Positions 12,301-64,000 of a DNA stretch of 64,000 nt are shown piece after piece. The notes beneath the pieces were generated by a model, which searched no databases, was not told the origin of the DNA, and worked only from the letters and a program-made list of their open reading frames with translations. The stretch covers positions 27,863,511 to 27,927,510 of the forward strand of contig NC_088210.1 of the NCBI RefSeq assembly GCF_037126465.1, given 5' to 3'. Origin of the DNA: Ornithodoros turicata (taxonomy: Eukaryota; Arthropoda; Arachnida; Ixodida; Argasidae). How positions within the stretch are numbered: position 1 is the first letter of the stretch; each line of letters starts with the position of its first letter. Both the position numbers and the translations under genes were made by a program.

Positions 12301-14507
12301 GTTCAGCTTGTACCATCACACCACGTGGGATGTTCTCTCAAGGGGGATGCTCGTGATAATGCCTCATACTTGATAATGCCCACCCTGCCAGGGGCGTAGC
12401 AATGGGGGCCGCAGCCACTCCTCCCGAAATGTAGACCACCATGTCTATAGGGCGGCATTTGTTCACAGTGGCTCAGGTTGATTTGCTGAAGCACTCATGT
12501 TCAATATGCATGCTCGATACATTAAACCATGACGGAATTTTTTCAAAATTTGTGCAATGTAGCTTCCTCTTTGGTGTGACCACAGTGTAAGCATTGGCAA
12601 AGTACACTATACATAGGGAGTGACTTTTTCGGGTTAAATGCCTTTCTCAGATTCGGGAGGTAAAAATCGGGCGCTATTTTTAAATCTGTAATTCGGGGAG
12701 AAATCGGGCGATAATTGTGCCTTCGGGTGGTACCGGGTGTTTTTGCTTCTCCTCTTATCTATTAAGTCCTTTCCTAATCTCTCTTTTTTGTTCTTTCGTT
12801 GTTGTTTTTGCGAGATCGTGACCTTCCAGCGGTAATCCCCAAAGGCATAGACAGTGTTGACACACCTGGGTATATTGCTTGGAAAGTAAGTGACCCATTC
12901 TTACATGTGTTACCTTTGTGTTACCTTTGTTTGTCTTCGGTGGAAACGTCACTTGAGGATTTCATAGTGACTGGAATTCGGGGAGAAATCGGGTTTAACC
13001 CGAATTGGTCGGAGGTCAGCTCGATGGGGGGGGGAATAACCGGACGGAATCGGGTTTAACCCGAAAAAGTCACTCCCTAACTATACACTAGCGATGCTCA
13101 CCTAGTTTTAGGTAGAAGATACGAAGGTCCTTTCAAGAAAAGGCACAGGTCCACCATCACCTTGCAGTTCTTTCCCTGGCAAGGAGCCTTGTTGCTGTTA
13201 CGAGGCCACAGTAACATACTCAAATGCAGCTCTTCTTTGCTGCGCTTGCCTACGTGGCGAAAAAGAATCAAGAATGCATAGCGCATTAAGCATGGGACAC
13301 ACCTCGAATACATACGCGTACACACACATACATACTACCAGAGTGTGCAGCACTATGTGAACTGTGGGCATTAGTAGTTTGAGTAGTAGCCAATAACTTT
13401 TTGTAGCATTTCGGACTGCTGCCACAGAGAGCTAACCCAACAAGCAGAAAGGTGGCTCACCCCTTAAGTCGTCGCATCTGAAATCATTACACTTAGTACA
13501 TGATTTTTTGCATTAAATCTTCCAAATTTTTTTTTCCTGATGAGCATTCTGATATCGGCAGGCCATGGAAATGACATGGATATAGCGCAGCTGTACAGTG
13601 TGGCATGAAATTGTAACTGCAATGGGGCACTTAGAGGTGTAGTTTAACACTTTCCTAAAATGTAGCTGGCTTATAATATATCTACTTTGTAAAGATGTAG
13701 CTAGTAGTTGTAGCTAAACTGCTTGAATAGTTGTTTGTATGCACTGCAGTGGCTACAGTCCACAACGATTTCAGGTGCTGAGGCGAGATCTTTAAACTGC
13801 CGATATTCCGCAGCATGGGCTCTCATGTGTCGTCGGATGTATTACTACAGAACGGGACAGTGTACGGAGGTGCAACGGCAGCAGCAATACATTAATAGTG
13901 CAACAAGAGGAAATTGGCACTGAAAAGCTGTTTTTGACCAACCAGGTATTCCGAGCATGTATCCGCGCACTTTTCCGTGCCACAGAACAGGTGAAGACAC
14001 CGCTTCAGCGAAAAATGTTGCTAGCACCGACACCGCAACAGTTACATTGGGACCGTCCTCCAGGGACTCTGCACCAATGTCGGGCAGCAGCGCGTATAAG
14101 CTCTTTGCTCTGTCCACAGCTTTGACACCCGGCACACCGCTGGTGGAGTTGCCAGGAGCAGACGACGTGTTCTGCTTTGCAACAGGTTGCACCACATCGA
14201 AGCTGGTGGCATCGCTCCGTGGTCCAACACAGAAGTGCAGTTCAGAGAGTCGTGTCAAGAACACATTCCAGTCCTGTGGGCAGAAAGATAAGCTGTAGCG
14301 GTGCTGTCTGGGCTAAGCCTCAGTAATATGGCAATTCTTAAATGAATGTATACCAACCATGTCAATATCGGGATTTGGGAGGTTCGTGTTTCCGATGATG
14401 TGCGCCAATGCAACCATTGTGACACCTAAGGCTGTCAAACATGTCATGAACACAAGCAGCGGCGGGTGCCCATGCGCAAAACTGCGCAGGTTCTGCCCGA
14501 TTCCCAT
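9324..14507 (-). CDS. TMEM248: TMEM248 family membrane protein
   Basis: A two-pass membrane protein of unknown biochemical role. Exons: 14507-14358, 14273-13943, 13249-13102, 11830-11665, 10810-10688 and a proposed last coding exon 9338-9324 (LLDA, stop). Phases agree throughout, giving about 310 residues against 314 in human. Membrane segment 1 is around residues 16-38 (PPLLVFMTCLTALGV). A luminal region with cysteines and N-glycosylation sites follows. Residues 266-300 read DDRALVNLHLINTSYFLFF..., which closely matches the conserved C-terminal TMEM248 signature and second membrane segment. DWNVFL at the start of exon 2 is also family-typical. A 5' UTR intron is suggested by a strong acceptor just upstream (AG at 14524-14525). 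The last exon rests on a strong acceptor alone. If the GTAAAA donor at 10687 is not used, the frame runs on to a stop at 10583. Confidence 0.88.
9339..10687. other. TMEM248 last intron
   Basis: The intron contains the foldback element 9860-9983. Apart from that I see no gene. It is bounded by the AAG/GTAAAA donor and the TTTGTCTCTAACAG acceptor. Confidence 0.4.
9860..9983. repeat. Foldback element with 30-bp inverted ends
   Basis: GCATAATGTAAAAACCCCCG at the left end is repeated in inverse orientation at the right end (about 9953-9983), around a spacer of about 65 bp. This is typical of a small inverted-repeat transposon remnant. Confidence 0.75.
12614..13079. mobile_element. hAT-like MITE copy 1 (TAGGGAGTGAC ends)
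   Basis: The terminal inverted repeats are TAGGGAGTGACTTTTTCGGG and its inverse. They are flanked by a perfect 8-bp duplication, ACTATACA (12606-12613 and 13080-13087). The element is 466 bp with no transposase frame. It lies in a TMEM248 intron and ends only 22 bp from the exon 3 donor. Confidence 0.9.
13250..13942. other. TMEM248 intron 2 (nothing recognised)
   Basis: This 693-bp intron lies between exons 13943-14273 and 13102-13249. Its short frames lack support. Confidence 0.6.
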
Positions 14508-15046
14508 CGTGGGTCAGACGTCCCTACAATTGGAAACAAACGCCTGTGAACGGAGCACCAGAACAGCATCGCGTTATGAAACATATTCCCGGCTGTACGC
14601 TACAGTCATTTTGTATTTTCTTTTATTTTACGTGCGGAAACGACAGTTTATAACTTACATACGGGACGTACAAGAACAATACTTACACTTGGTTAGTCAT
14701 GCCATTTTTACATAGAACGTGTGACAACATGAAATATTAGAAAGACAAGCTCTTCACGCCTCTCCAGTTTTCCACAGATACCACATCTTCGACTTCAACA
14801 CTTGTTCACAGTTTGCTCAGTTTGCTCGGTTTGCTCACAAGGGTATACAGATTTGCTAATTTTTAGCGTTGATTGATTATCACCGCGTATTTCTACACCA
14901 TGGTAAAATATAATTATTGAAGGTTCGTAATTTAACACTTTTTTCTTTTTAACATGCTTTTTAAATACCGGCAGCGGCACCTAGCGGCAACGTGTTAGCG
15001 GATGTTGCATGTTTTGCTTTTGCTTTGCGTGCGCTGTGTGAACAAC
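14508..15046. promoter_or_regulatory. Shared head-to-head promoter region of TMEM248 and CPD
   Basis: The two start codons face apart, 539 bp between them. The TMEM248 side contains a probable 5' UTR acceptor (14524-14525), so the real promoter gap is probably smaller. CPD transcription should begin near 14950-15000. No TATA box is evident. Confidence 0.55.
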
Positions 15047-34748
<19,702 letters not shown>

Positions 34749-35512
34749 TCTGCTTCAATACATTTTTTTAGATTTATGGACAGCTGTTGCTACAGGTAAA
34801 CACACAAAAAAAAAAAACTGGTTCTGCAAATTTTATGTCGCTTTGTAGTTTCGATTATTTTGCAATACATACTTTCATGTATTGGGGCAACATTCCTAAA
34901 GCTGCATGCCCCAGCTCATCATGCACCTTTCATGACTTCATCTATATGTAAATAGAGTAAACCACAAAGGCAACCTCTTTGAGCGGCTGTGCGGTTCTTG
35001 ATAGTGTCTCTATTATTATTATTATTATTATGTACATGGCCTGTGCATTATTTTAAAGGGTGTGTTACTAAGCTTCATTCCAAGACGTCTCTGTACGTGT
35101 AACCTTCACATCTGGCATTGTTTCAACGGTTGTCATGTCAAAGTTGTAGTTCGTTGTGGTCGTTACATGGGAAGAGTACAGTGGCCTTATTTCATAATGT
35201 GTGCTGGTGCGCATAGAGAGATCCTACGCACAGGTCAATCCCCAAGAAAAGGAATCTAGGTCAGATACTAACGCATGGTGAGATCACAGTGGTCTGCTGT
35301 GTACACAGATGGTGCCTTCAGTCCGAACGGACTATGGTACATCTAACTTGTCCCAAAACAGAATTTAGAATCTCATCACGTGTAACAACTGCAAGTTAAT
35401 CCTAGTTCTTACCTTTAAAATGACAGCATGTAGAAAAAGGAACGTAAGGCGACCTGGCTTTGAATACTCCATGCAAGAGAGGTACACGATTAACTTCTCA
35501 GTATAGCATGAA

Positions 35513-35893
35513 TGGGGCCTGACATTTTCGGGTTGTATTCTTCAGCAACATCAGGGGGTAAATATCTGGTTATATGCTGCGAGTTGAACTGAACCAGATT
35601 CACCCCAATTCTGGTTTACTTGGCATAATACACGACACACCAGTAGACAGAGTATCTATATTTTAGTCCGTGCATTTAAGAGGCAGCACGGCCTCTGTTT
35701 CGCCACTTTGTACGAGCATACTTATGCATTTTCAACACAGTTTCCGAAGTTCTGTGTTTGTTATGATGACTTCGCATCCCCCTGGTCCAGCAGTTTTCGG
35801 GGAAATATCGGGTTAAACCCTGTTTTTGCTGATTTGAATTTGGGGGTAAATATTGGACGTAATCGGTTATAAACCCTAAAAAGTCAGGCCCTA
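35513..35893. mobile_element. hAT-like MITE copy 5
   Basis: The ends are TGGGGCCTGACATTTTCGGG and the inverse CCCTAAAAAGTCAGGCCCTA. There is a perfect 8-bp duplication, AGCATGAA (35505-35512 and 35894-35901). It is probably inside the CPD 3' UTR. Confidence 0.9.
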
Positions 35894-36141
35894 AGCATGA
35901 ACTATCATATGAAGAGAATTTCTAGGCCAATTTCGCTGTGGTGCTCTCAGCAAACTAGGGGTTGACTTGTGCATGGCAATGTGCAATACGGCTAAGAACA
36001 CTACTGTGTCAAATGATATGCATTTCACTAAACATGCTCATCCAATGGTCTTCAAAGGAGCCACATGAAATTATTGACCACCTGTGAAAAACTCTGCACG
36101 GCAAGCCTTAATGTACTCTTAAGAAGTGGCATGGCTTTGCA

Positions 36142-36274
36142 CAGTAGAACCTCGTTATAATTTGATGAGACTGCTAAAAAAAACACTATATCAGTTCATG
36201 GCTGAGGTTTTAAAACATGGGACCTCAGATTTAGTTCACTATGTCCATATCTTCACTGTGTGCAGGTTCTACTG
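36142..36274. mobile_element. Short pogo/Tigger-like element
   Basis: CAGTAGAACCTCG on the left and AGGTTCTACTG on the right. A TA duplication is visible only on the right side. Confidence 0.55.
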
Positions 36275-36877
36275 TAGTACCCATTTGTGAACAATTCTCC
36301 CATCGTGCAGAAGGGTCACACTGCCACTTAAGATACCAGCATAACTGTCTGTTGACATGACGACTCAGTACTCTATGGTACATCCACATTGATTCAGTGC
36401 TGCCTGAAGAAGCAGTCATGAGGATAAGGAGCATTTGTCTTTCTGTGTCTTGCTGTTCAAAGGACAAGGTGGATCTGCCCTCAGAAGCACTACAGTACCC
36501 TCATACTGTGAGTGTTAGAATGAGATGACATCAAAGAGTACTGCAGTGCAGCTCCATTGCAGGGACTTTAGTATAGAGACAGCATTCCTAGTATGTCAGC
36601 AGTGCCCTACATAGATGTTATTGTTCACAAGCTTACTTTGTGTGTGTTTTGTTACCAGACCACCCAGATGTTGACTGTGATTCATGAAATGTTTACACAC
36701 ACATACTGAGAACCCCAAACTGTTGTTAGCACATTCCATGTTGTGTATGCAGTGTCACAGGCTGTTTCAATACTTGAAATGTGTAACGTGTACTGAACAA
36801 GTTACCCACATTTGACTATCCTTTTGTACTTAAGCCCAAAAGAACGAAATTGCTACTTCTAGTCAATTCTCGGCAGA

Positions 36878-36883
36878 AATAAA
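36878..36883 (+). terminator. Candidate polyadenylation signal for CPD
   Basis: AATAAA on the plus strand, about 2.1 kb after the stop codon and before the convergent USP32 gene. Confidence 0.4.
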
Positions 36884-36900
36884 GGAGACTCTAAACATAC

Positions 36901-37682
36901 TGTAACGAGTATCCTTTATGCAGTTCTATATATATATATATATGTATGTATATATTCACATTTTCTCTCACAAATTGTCTACGCTGGTACCATTTCAGCA
37001 TTTTACATACCACTGAAGCACTCTTAGTCAGATATATTATATTTACAAATATCATAAACCTTTGGTTCATCTCACGGCTATACATTTTCACTCTAGCTTC
37101 AAATATACAAAACAAGTACGCTTCACACATATTTGCCTTTTGATTAGAAAGTTACCTACTAATAGTATAATGTAGAAAAAGCATCGCGACACCACTTATT
37201 GCCTGCATTTAGCGGCTATCTTCCGAGGTGCTCTGCTCGGGCACCCACGACAAAACGAATCAAATAAATGATTTCTTATAAGCTACCAAATATCTGTGTA
37301 CTCATTCACCAACGTCAAGGTACCTAAGAATATCACATATGAGCAGAGAGAGAAAAAAAAAAAAAAAAAACGCAGAAGATGCTTTCAGAGGTACTTGACG
37401 TACTACACTTAAGACAAGCAAGATCACGCACACAATCACGTTATCCGTAACAGTTGACTAAGCTAGTTACTTCATGCACGAGAGGTGTTCTTCCAGCGAA
37501 CAGAACGGGTTAAGGTCACTTTAACGTCTGCCGTGCATCTTCCCTCGCATCTCGCAATTCACAAAGATGAGAAGAGCAGGCCGGGCACGCACAGCTTTCC
37601 TACGGGCAACATTACGCAAGAAGCACGGCCATGCTACGGTCGTTCCACTGTGTTTTCAGCACAAAATCTATCTTTAAAACAC
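36901..37682. other. Convergent CPD-USP32 spacer
   Basis: Contains a (TA)n run at 36927-36945 and a poly-A run near 37350-37369. It should include the USP32 3' UTR. No canonical AATAAA was found for it on the minus strand. Confidence 0.5.
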
Positions 37683-57895
<20,213 letters not shown>

Positions 57896-58354
57896 AGCGC
57901 ATCCGCAACTCACTGAAGTTCCATATCTGAGTTTCAGACAGACATGTTAATCCGATGGAACGCACTTTTACAGCCCGAAACGCTAGCCATGCTTGTTGGT
58001 CACATGACTAAACACACTCGGGTCATCCTCCTTGCACTTCTGCTTCCGCTTTTCCGCTGTCACGGTCAACCCTCCCCGTAGATTTCTCAGAACATTTTTC
58101 TTGCAAAAAAAAAAAAAAAAATCTGTCATCAGCTGGTTATTTTATGGCATTCTTCTGCAAATTTTCTTTGATTGCAGAAAAATAAAAGGGGAGAGAGAAA
58201 GTAGCACGGGCAGCAATTACTTATTGAATTGATCCTCATTAGTTTCATTTCATGTTTCATTTGGTATGAAAGCATGGAAACACGAAACACCCTCTGGCTA
58301 GGATTCCTTTTTTTTTTGTACATTCCCCAAAAATGAGGGCAAAGGCGCTTGTGT

Positions 58355-58455
58355 ATGTTGTGCTCCGGTTCCGGAAAATATGGTCCCGGAAAAAATGGTT
58401 CTTGGTTGCGTGGGCAGAAATAATGGTCCCGCTGGCTCCGTGCACCCAAAAATAG
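58355..58455. repeat. Dispersed repeat, arm A
   Basis: Carries CGGAAAAAATGGTTCTTGG and AATAATGGTCCCG. Related to the inverse of 59330-59455. Confidence 0.6.
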
Positions 58456-59329
58456 AAGAGCGTCATGTCTGATGAAACGGATCATAGCCGATCAAGTGCC
58501 GTCATTCGCCCTCCAGATTTGTTGAAATTGGGGGACATGCTTTTTTAATTAACATTAATGTTACTGCACAATAAAAGCTGCACACCATTCAATGAGGAAC
58601 GTAAAAGCGGTTACATTTGCTGCACCACTTGTATTGTGCGGAATGCGTCTGTTCTTTCTGTTCCTCTCGCTTTTTTTATTTTTGTGGAGTGCAGACGACT
58701 AGGAATCTATTCTCCAAGGTCCTGCTACCTTCTGCATAGTATTACGGAGTTCTGAAGTCTTACAGAGCAGCGAGTAAAATGGCACGTTACCTTCTGTATT
58801 CGTACCAATGAAATAAAACGCATATAAATGCTTCAAACTAGGCTCACTATCCTGAGGCTCCGACTTCGCACTCGCTGTTACGTGGGTGTCGTCGGATGTA
58901 GTCAGGTGTAGTTCCCAACCCAACCTGAATGCTGGTGTTTTCCTACTGTTGGTCAGACAAAGATTGTGCAGTTCTTCTCATACTTTCTACGTCGATGAAC
59001 CGTATCTTCAGCAGAAGCGGAGTTGTAAAGGCAATGAAACAATGAATGAGTGGGTGTACAGCTTTTATTGTCCACAAACATCGACACAGAAAAGATGCAG
59101 GGGGCAACTGTAGAACCCCTCTCTGACCAATAGTAAAAAAATACTAGCATCCAGCGAAGGATATTGCTAGCAAACTAGTGCAGTGAATGATATCGCTTTT
59201 TATGTTACTCATTGAATGGCATGTAGATTTCATTCTCCATTAACACATGAAAAAAAAAAAAAAGAAACCGGGAGGGCGAACGATAACACTCGGTCGGCTG
59301 TGACGTGTTTCATCAGCTATCCGCAACTA

Positions 59330-59455
59330 TGCCCCTGTATTTTTGGCTGTGCAGGCACCTGCGGGACCATTTTTTCCGCCCACACAACCAGGGACCTTAT
59401 TTCCGGGACCATTTTTTCCTACACCCGTTATTCTGAGACCACGGCATGACAAAAT
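59330..59455. repeat. Dispersed repeat, arm B (inverted relative to arm A)
   Basis: Carries CGGGACCATTTTTTCCG twice, and GTATTTTTGGCTGTGCAGGC, which mirrors arm A. The arms are about 900 bp apart. Confidence 0.6.
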
Positions 59456-62400
59456 GGAAAAAAAGAAAACAACCAAGAAAGGGAATTAAAAGCCACGTAG
59501 AAGGGGAGTGTTGCATACACAGTTAGCGTGTTGCATACACGTGGAGCACAAAGGGGATATTTACCCTTTGGAAACTTCCATATTCCCATCAAAGGCACCT
59601 GTAAATACTAATGTAGCGTATTAAGAGTCAGAGCAACACCGGACAAAAGTGGTGACCACCCATCTTATCAAATGCGTAACTGACTTATCAATACATTATG
59701 GCTGTAGAAAAAAAAAAAGTAAAAGTAAATTTGCCAGCCAATGATATGTACAATTTAAAATTTCTCCTCGATATTCTCGATGGATGTGTAAAATAACTTT
59801 TTTCTTAAATGTAACTGTTATCATTAAATTTTGCTACATTTTTGCCATCGATATTCACGATGTAGCGTACGGTGAAGAAGCTTCGATCTCCCTGTAGGAT
59901 GACAGCATGCACAACAAGAAGTAAACAAGCACCAACAGTTATTTACAAATGTTGTACAATTGCTTTTAATCATATACAATTCAGTCATAAGGTAGGTATT
60001 TGTAGCATATATGTTCAAGGCGTAAGACTAGAGACGGAGATCGGACATAGACAGAGACATCGTATGGTAATATCAAAAGCATGAACATACACACAACTGT
60101 ACCCTTCGTGACACTGTGGTACATTAGGTACCATTATTCACAGATATTCCGTGTAAGTAAACGGTTTGGATACCCGGCACATGAAACAAACATGATACAC
60201 CAGTTATTCGTGAGGACAATTAGCTTATTGCAGAGGTTCAGTGAAGAGATTTAGCAGAGCAATGCTTATCCAGCCTTTGTGAAATGTGGTGATGTCAGTT
60301 TATTCGCTTCAAACGAAAAAAATGTTCCTTAAATGGCACTGAACAACGAGGCTCTGGGAAGAATAGAGCCAATATATATCCTGAGCATAAGGACTGCAGA
60401 ACCAGATTTTTAATTAATTGTGCAATATCCCTAATTTTTTCCCAAGGCATACATTACTCTGCTAGCTCAGCAATAAGAAAACTCTCTAATGAACTTAGTT
60501 ACTGCATTGTGGTTATGATGACAAGAAGAGATTATTTTTGGCACTAAAAGGTTTAAACCTAACTTAGAGTCTTTCAAGTATGACTTATGTCATACCTCAT
60601 CAAGCTATATGCCTGGGGTAAGTGGCAAAGAATGCCCTGGTAGCCCAATGATCTAATGATAGCCTAAATTAGATTGAACAAAAAAATGGAATTTCATGGT
60701 GTTTTAGGCACGACTGCAACATAGTGTTACTTGAACATTTTTCTTGCAATTAATCAACGATCAGCTATTTATGTTATGGCATTATTGTGCAAATTTTCTG
60801 TACTGTAATTGGGAGAGACAGTGTCACTGGAAGAAATAACTTATTTTCTTTACCATTTTCATGTGAACTTTTTCACCTTTCACTTAACTTCACTTTTTTA
60901 AGTACTTTTTTTGTCGAGTATGCTTCACAAATATGAGTGCTAAAGGCTAGTGTGTGTTATTCTAATGACACAATAGCTGCCATAAGATGTTGCATCCACC
61001 ATACAATTGTCTAAACTGGCTACACCGTCAGATAGAGTGAGTACCCTGTCCAAATGAGCCAATTATATTTGGAAGAGCACAAAAGTAATAATGAGCAATT
61101 AGTCACCCATGATAGGTGCAAGCTGTATCGTACATAAATAAATGTCTATTTGTACTCAAAAGAGGTTAAGAGAGAAGCAGACGCATTTCAGTTTCCATAT
61201 TTACAGGTGAAAAACAACAGGGCACAAACAGAGCAAGAATATATGGCACAAAAGCGAAATAAAGTACACAAATAAACCAAAACTTCAATTTGAAATTTTC
61301 CGATTGTTCACTCTCGACTCTGATGTGGTCAACAGTAGGTGACTAAGAGTAGAAGCAAGAATAAAATCAAAGATATGTGATTATGACTAACAACAAGGAG
61401 GAGCGCTTATTAAAACAATCAGACTGAGTGTTCTTGTAATGTTGTGCTCAATGTTGCTGACAAGTAATAAGTCCAGTCTAGACAGGCACCATACGAAGTT
61501 AGAAATTTAAACACACTGCTCTATCTATGACATTATGAGCGGTGCTGCAGAGGGACACACTTCTACATGCGTAAAAGAAAGGAATGGCTTATGAAGTTTG
61601 CATATTAATTCTTTGGCTCTATTGTGAAATTACAGTAGAGGCTCATTGACTTAGAAAAAGCTAAAAAAAAAGAGCAAGTAACGACTAAGAGCGTACCCCT
61701 GTTAAAAAAATAAGATATTATGCTGCTGCAACTGTTCAGTTCATCGAGCAGAATATATTAATTGATGATCAAATCCTCAACCGATTGATTTGACCAGTCA
61801 AACGGTTAAGTGTCAGACCTGGTAAGAAGAATAGCAATGAATGTGGCAATCCAGTAAGGCTTCGGTAACGTCTAAATAAACAGTTCAAAAAAGCAGCTAA
61901 GATCGGAAAAAATATTATCTTCTAATTTCTGTAAGGTGTCGGCATGCATGAAAAAACAACAACAACAACAACAACGTGACTGATGAATGGTTAATATGAC
62001 TGATCAAAACTAGAACGTAACAATACTGAAGACATGTGTACTGGTTGTTGTTTTGAGGTACAATTGGATGAATCACAACACCACCTGCTCGGCTTGTATG
62101 CTGTATTGCAAATGTATTACAAATAATGCTGTCTGATGTGATGTGTTCATTCATGATTGCTATGAAAAACAGCAGCCCATTCTTTCACTAGCCAAATAAC
62201 TGCTCGCTACAAAGCTTAGCTCCGAAAATGGCCTTAGCATCATACCAAAATATTCACAAGAGAGTAGAAAACATTGTCACGGCCATACATATAAGCAACA
62301 GCGGGAGCAAAGTAGAGGTTTAAAAAAGTATCAGTCAATGTTGAAGAAATAGCATTTCTGCATAAAAGACAAAGGCTTGGGTCCACTTCCAAGACATGGA

Positions 62401-63710
62401 AGCATACCACAACAAGAATGCTGACCCACTCCGAAATAGTCTCCCTGTAGAGCGCAGGTAAACCAAGCAAGTGCTGAAAGTTGTGCTCTGAAAGTCCGCC
62501 TCAAGAGTGTTTATTGCTGCATATGCGAGAACAAATGATCGCGTGTTTGACATACACGCCGATGTGATAAGTGTGGATGCATATTTTTCTTTTGTACTCA
62601 TTTAAGATATTGGCTTAATTAATTAGTTTAAATTAATTAATACCAGATGCAGTGAACCACATACTCCAGTGTGACGAGGTAATGTTGGTCATGACTGTCA
62701 TATTTGTACTAAATGAAACTCAAAATCATTTTACAATCTATGTTGTTGTCTTCGATTCCTTTACGTCATCCAATACACCACTCTTTCTGCAATGCTGAGC
62801 AACTTAACGTTGCAATAAGTGTCCTCAATAGGCTAGGCAGTACTAAGCCTATTTCAGTATATTACTGTCTTCCAGCTTATGCAACTTCAACTTATCTTTT
62901 ACAATCTGTACTTCCTGCAAATTCTGGGACCTGGAGCAAACGTGGGTGCAACATTTATCGTCACGACATTTTCCAACAAGAAAATTACAGGAGGACAAAA
63001 GGAGCAAATAAAACTAAAAAAATCGAGACATCCAGCATGCCAAGTCTGGGCACTTAGCACATTGACAGCTATTTCAACGAAAAAAAGAAAAGGTGTTTCT
63101 AGGACCTTGTGCATTTCCTCCATTTGCCGGCACAGTGCACTCAGTGCTAGAGTTCCCTTGTCAATTGCACCTGACGAAATGATACACGTACTTGATTGAT
63201 ACATCAAACTCGGGTAAAATACCCCTTGTACAGAAGCTATGCAAACGATTATTACAGTCCTTGCAACTGCATTGTCCATTATATACTCTTCATATAAAAA
63301 CAACATACTGAAGGCAACTGGCAGAAGCTGTCTCTTCATGGGCACCGAAGGCACAACATATCTCTGTCCTGGTACAACCTCTGCTACCTGTCCTTATGGC
63401 TTTCAGATGGCAGCTTTTTATAACTGCAACAAACGGACATATTTACAATCTCACATCGTACTAATCAGTGTTCATTACATTTGGGGCATCAGGCAAACTT
63501 TAGCAGGGAAAATTTTTAATGAACCTTAAAGGGACTATCGCATCTGTCGCGGTCGATTCTGAAACTACAGTGCCATTTTACGCCTCGTTCATCACCGACA
63601 AAGAAATCGCCGAAAAGGCAACGCGGATTAGCGGAATAGTTTCTGTACAATTTGATGTAATGCATGACAAGAGCAGACGACAGATGTTGATGATCCTTCA
63701 TTTGCCTTAC

Positions 63711-64000
63711 CGTGATGCTGAATCCCTCTTTGCTACGGCCTGTTTTGCCTCTTCCGGGAGTCTGCCTGGGTCTGTGAGGATGTTTGTCGATGTACTCAGG
63801 TACGTCAGTGATGTGAGGACCCCTGGGATGCAACAAAGGAGTAGCAAGAGAGTGTTAAAGCATCGAGAAAGCGTCACAGCCAACCATTACTCCTGCGTAT
63901 ATCATACCTGGTCGGAGGTCCCTAAGTGAGCAATTCTGTTCCACCCACTTCAGGACGGTCTTGCACATTTCATCGAGGCATGCCTTGGAGACAGTCTGGT
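63711..64000 (-). CDS. Unrecognised gene, two exons at the window edge
   Basis: Exon 64000-63908 (5' end outside the window) reads QTVSKACLDEMCKTVLKWVE and on to SLRDLRPG. It joins exon 63822-63711 (GVLTSLTYLSTST, then DPGRLPEEAKQAVAKRDSAS). The donor is CCAG/GTATGA, the acceptor CATCCCAG, and the next donor ACG/GTAAGG. The phases agree (1 to 1, then out in 2), and the first exon has only one open frame. The composition is helical and looks like real coding sequence. I do not recognise the family. The rest of the gene lies beyond the right edge and possibly between 58,000 and 63,700. Confidence 0.6.

Larger units (their letters stand above)
34749..36900 (+). other. CPD: Probable CPD 3' UTR
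   Basis: Runs from the stop codon (34746-34748) to an AATAAA at 36878-36883. It contains a hAT-like MITE (35513-35893) and a pogo-like element (36142-36274). The UTR length is an inference from the signal. Confidence 0.45.
57896..63710. other. USP32 upstream region and spacer
   Basis: The USP32 promoter should lie just above 57895 but shows no clear core element. A repeat pair in opposite orientation lies at about 58355-58455 and 59330-59455. An (AAC)n run is at about 61954-61975. The remainder is AT-rich with no supported gene. Downstream exons of the right-edge gene may be hidden in it. Confidence 0.5.

Noticed and set aside
63106..63170. Minus-strand stretch reading AIDKGTLALSALCRQMEEMH, possible next exon of the right-edge gene
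   Set aside because: It looks coding, but its entry phase (1) does not match the exit phase (2) of exon 63711-63822 and its donor (GTCCTA) is weak. An intermediate exon would be needed.
63519..63929. 136-codon plus-strand frame
   Set aside because: It overlaps antisense to the phase-consistent exon 63711-63822, which has better splice evidence.

Overview
This is a window from an animal nuclear genome. The genes are broken into many short exons with GT-AG introns, there is no bacterial-style gene packing, and the spliced proteins align along most of their length with bilaterian families. An invertebrate is likely and an arthropod (perhaps a chelicerate such as a tick) is my best guess, but the sequence alone does not prove the taxon. 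Most long open frames here are chance or antisense. The gene models below were built by hand from splice signals, reading phase and remembered family sequences.

Layout, left to right. (1) MNT, a MAX-partner bHLH-leucine-zipper repressor, minus strand, 1-6337; its 3' end lies beyond the window start. Its upstream side (6338-7979) carries a cluster of CACGTG E-boxes. (2) TMEM248, a small membrane protein, minus strand, 14507 down to about 9324, with a 3' UTR reaching about 7980. (3) CPD, a membrane metallocarboxypeptidase, plus strand, 15047-34748, head-to-head with TMEM248 across about 540 bp. All 26 exons join in phase to give 1639 residues with four tandem carboxypeptidase units rather than the usual three. 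(4) USP32, a ubiquitin protease, minus strand, 57895 down to 37683, convergent with CPD. All 33 exons join in phase to give 1616 residues. (5) At the far right edge, two in-phase exons of an unrecognised minus-strand gene (63711-64000).

Introns and spacers are rich in small non-autonomous DNA transposons. The clearest is a family of at least eight inverted-repeat elements, several with perfect 8-bp target duplications (hAT-like). There are also pogo/Tigger-like TA-flanked elements, long foldback palindromes and one 18-bp minisatellite.

The genes do not form a pathway. MNT acts in the nucleus on MYC/MAX targets, CPD trims basic residues from peptides in the secretory pathway, USP32 is a prenylated membrane-associated deubiquitinase, and TMEM248 is of unknown function. 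From memory, human MNT, CPD and USP32 all map to chromosome 17, so the neighbourhood may preserve an ancient linkage. The most unusual biology is the four-unit CPD, which has one intact active site, one site with an altered substrate-binding arginine and two units with no zinc ligands.
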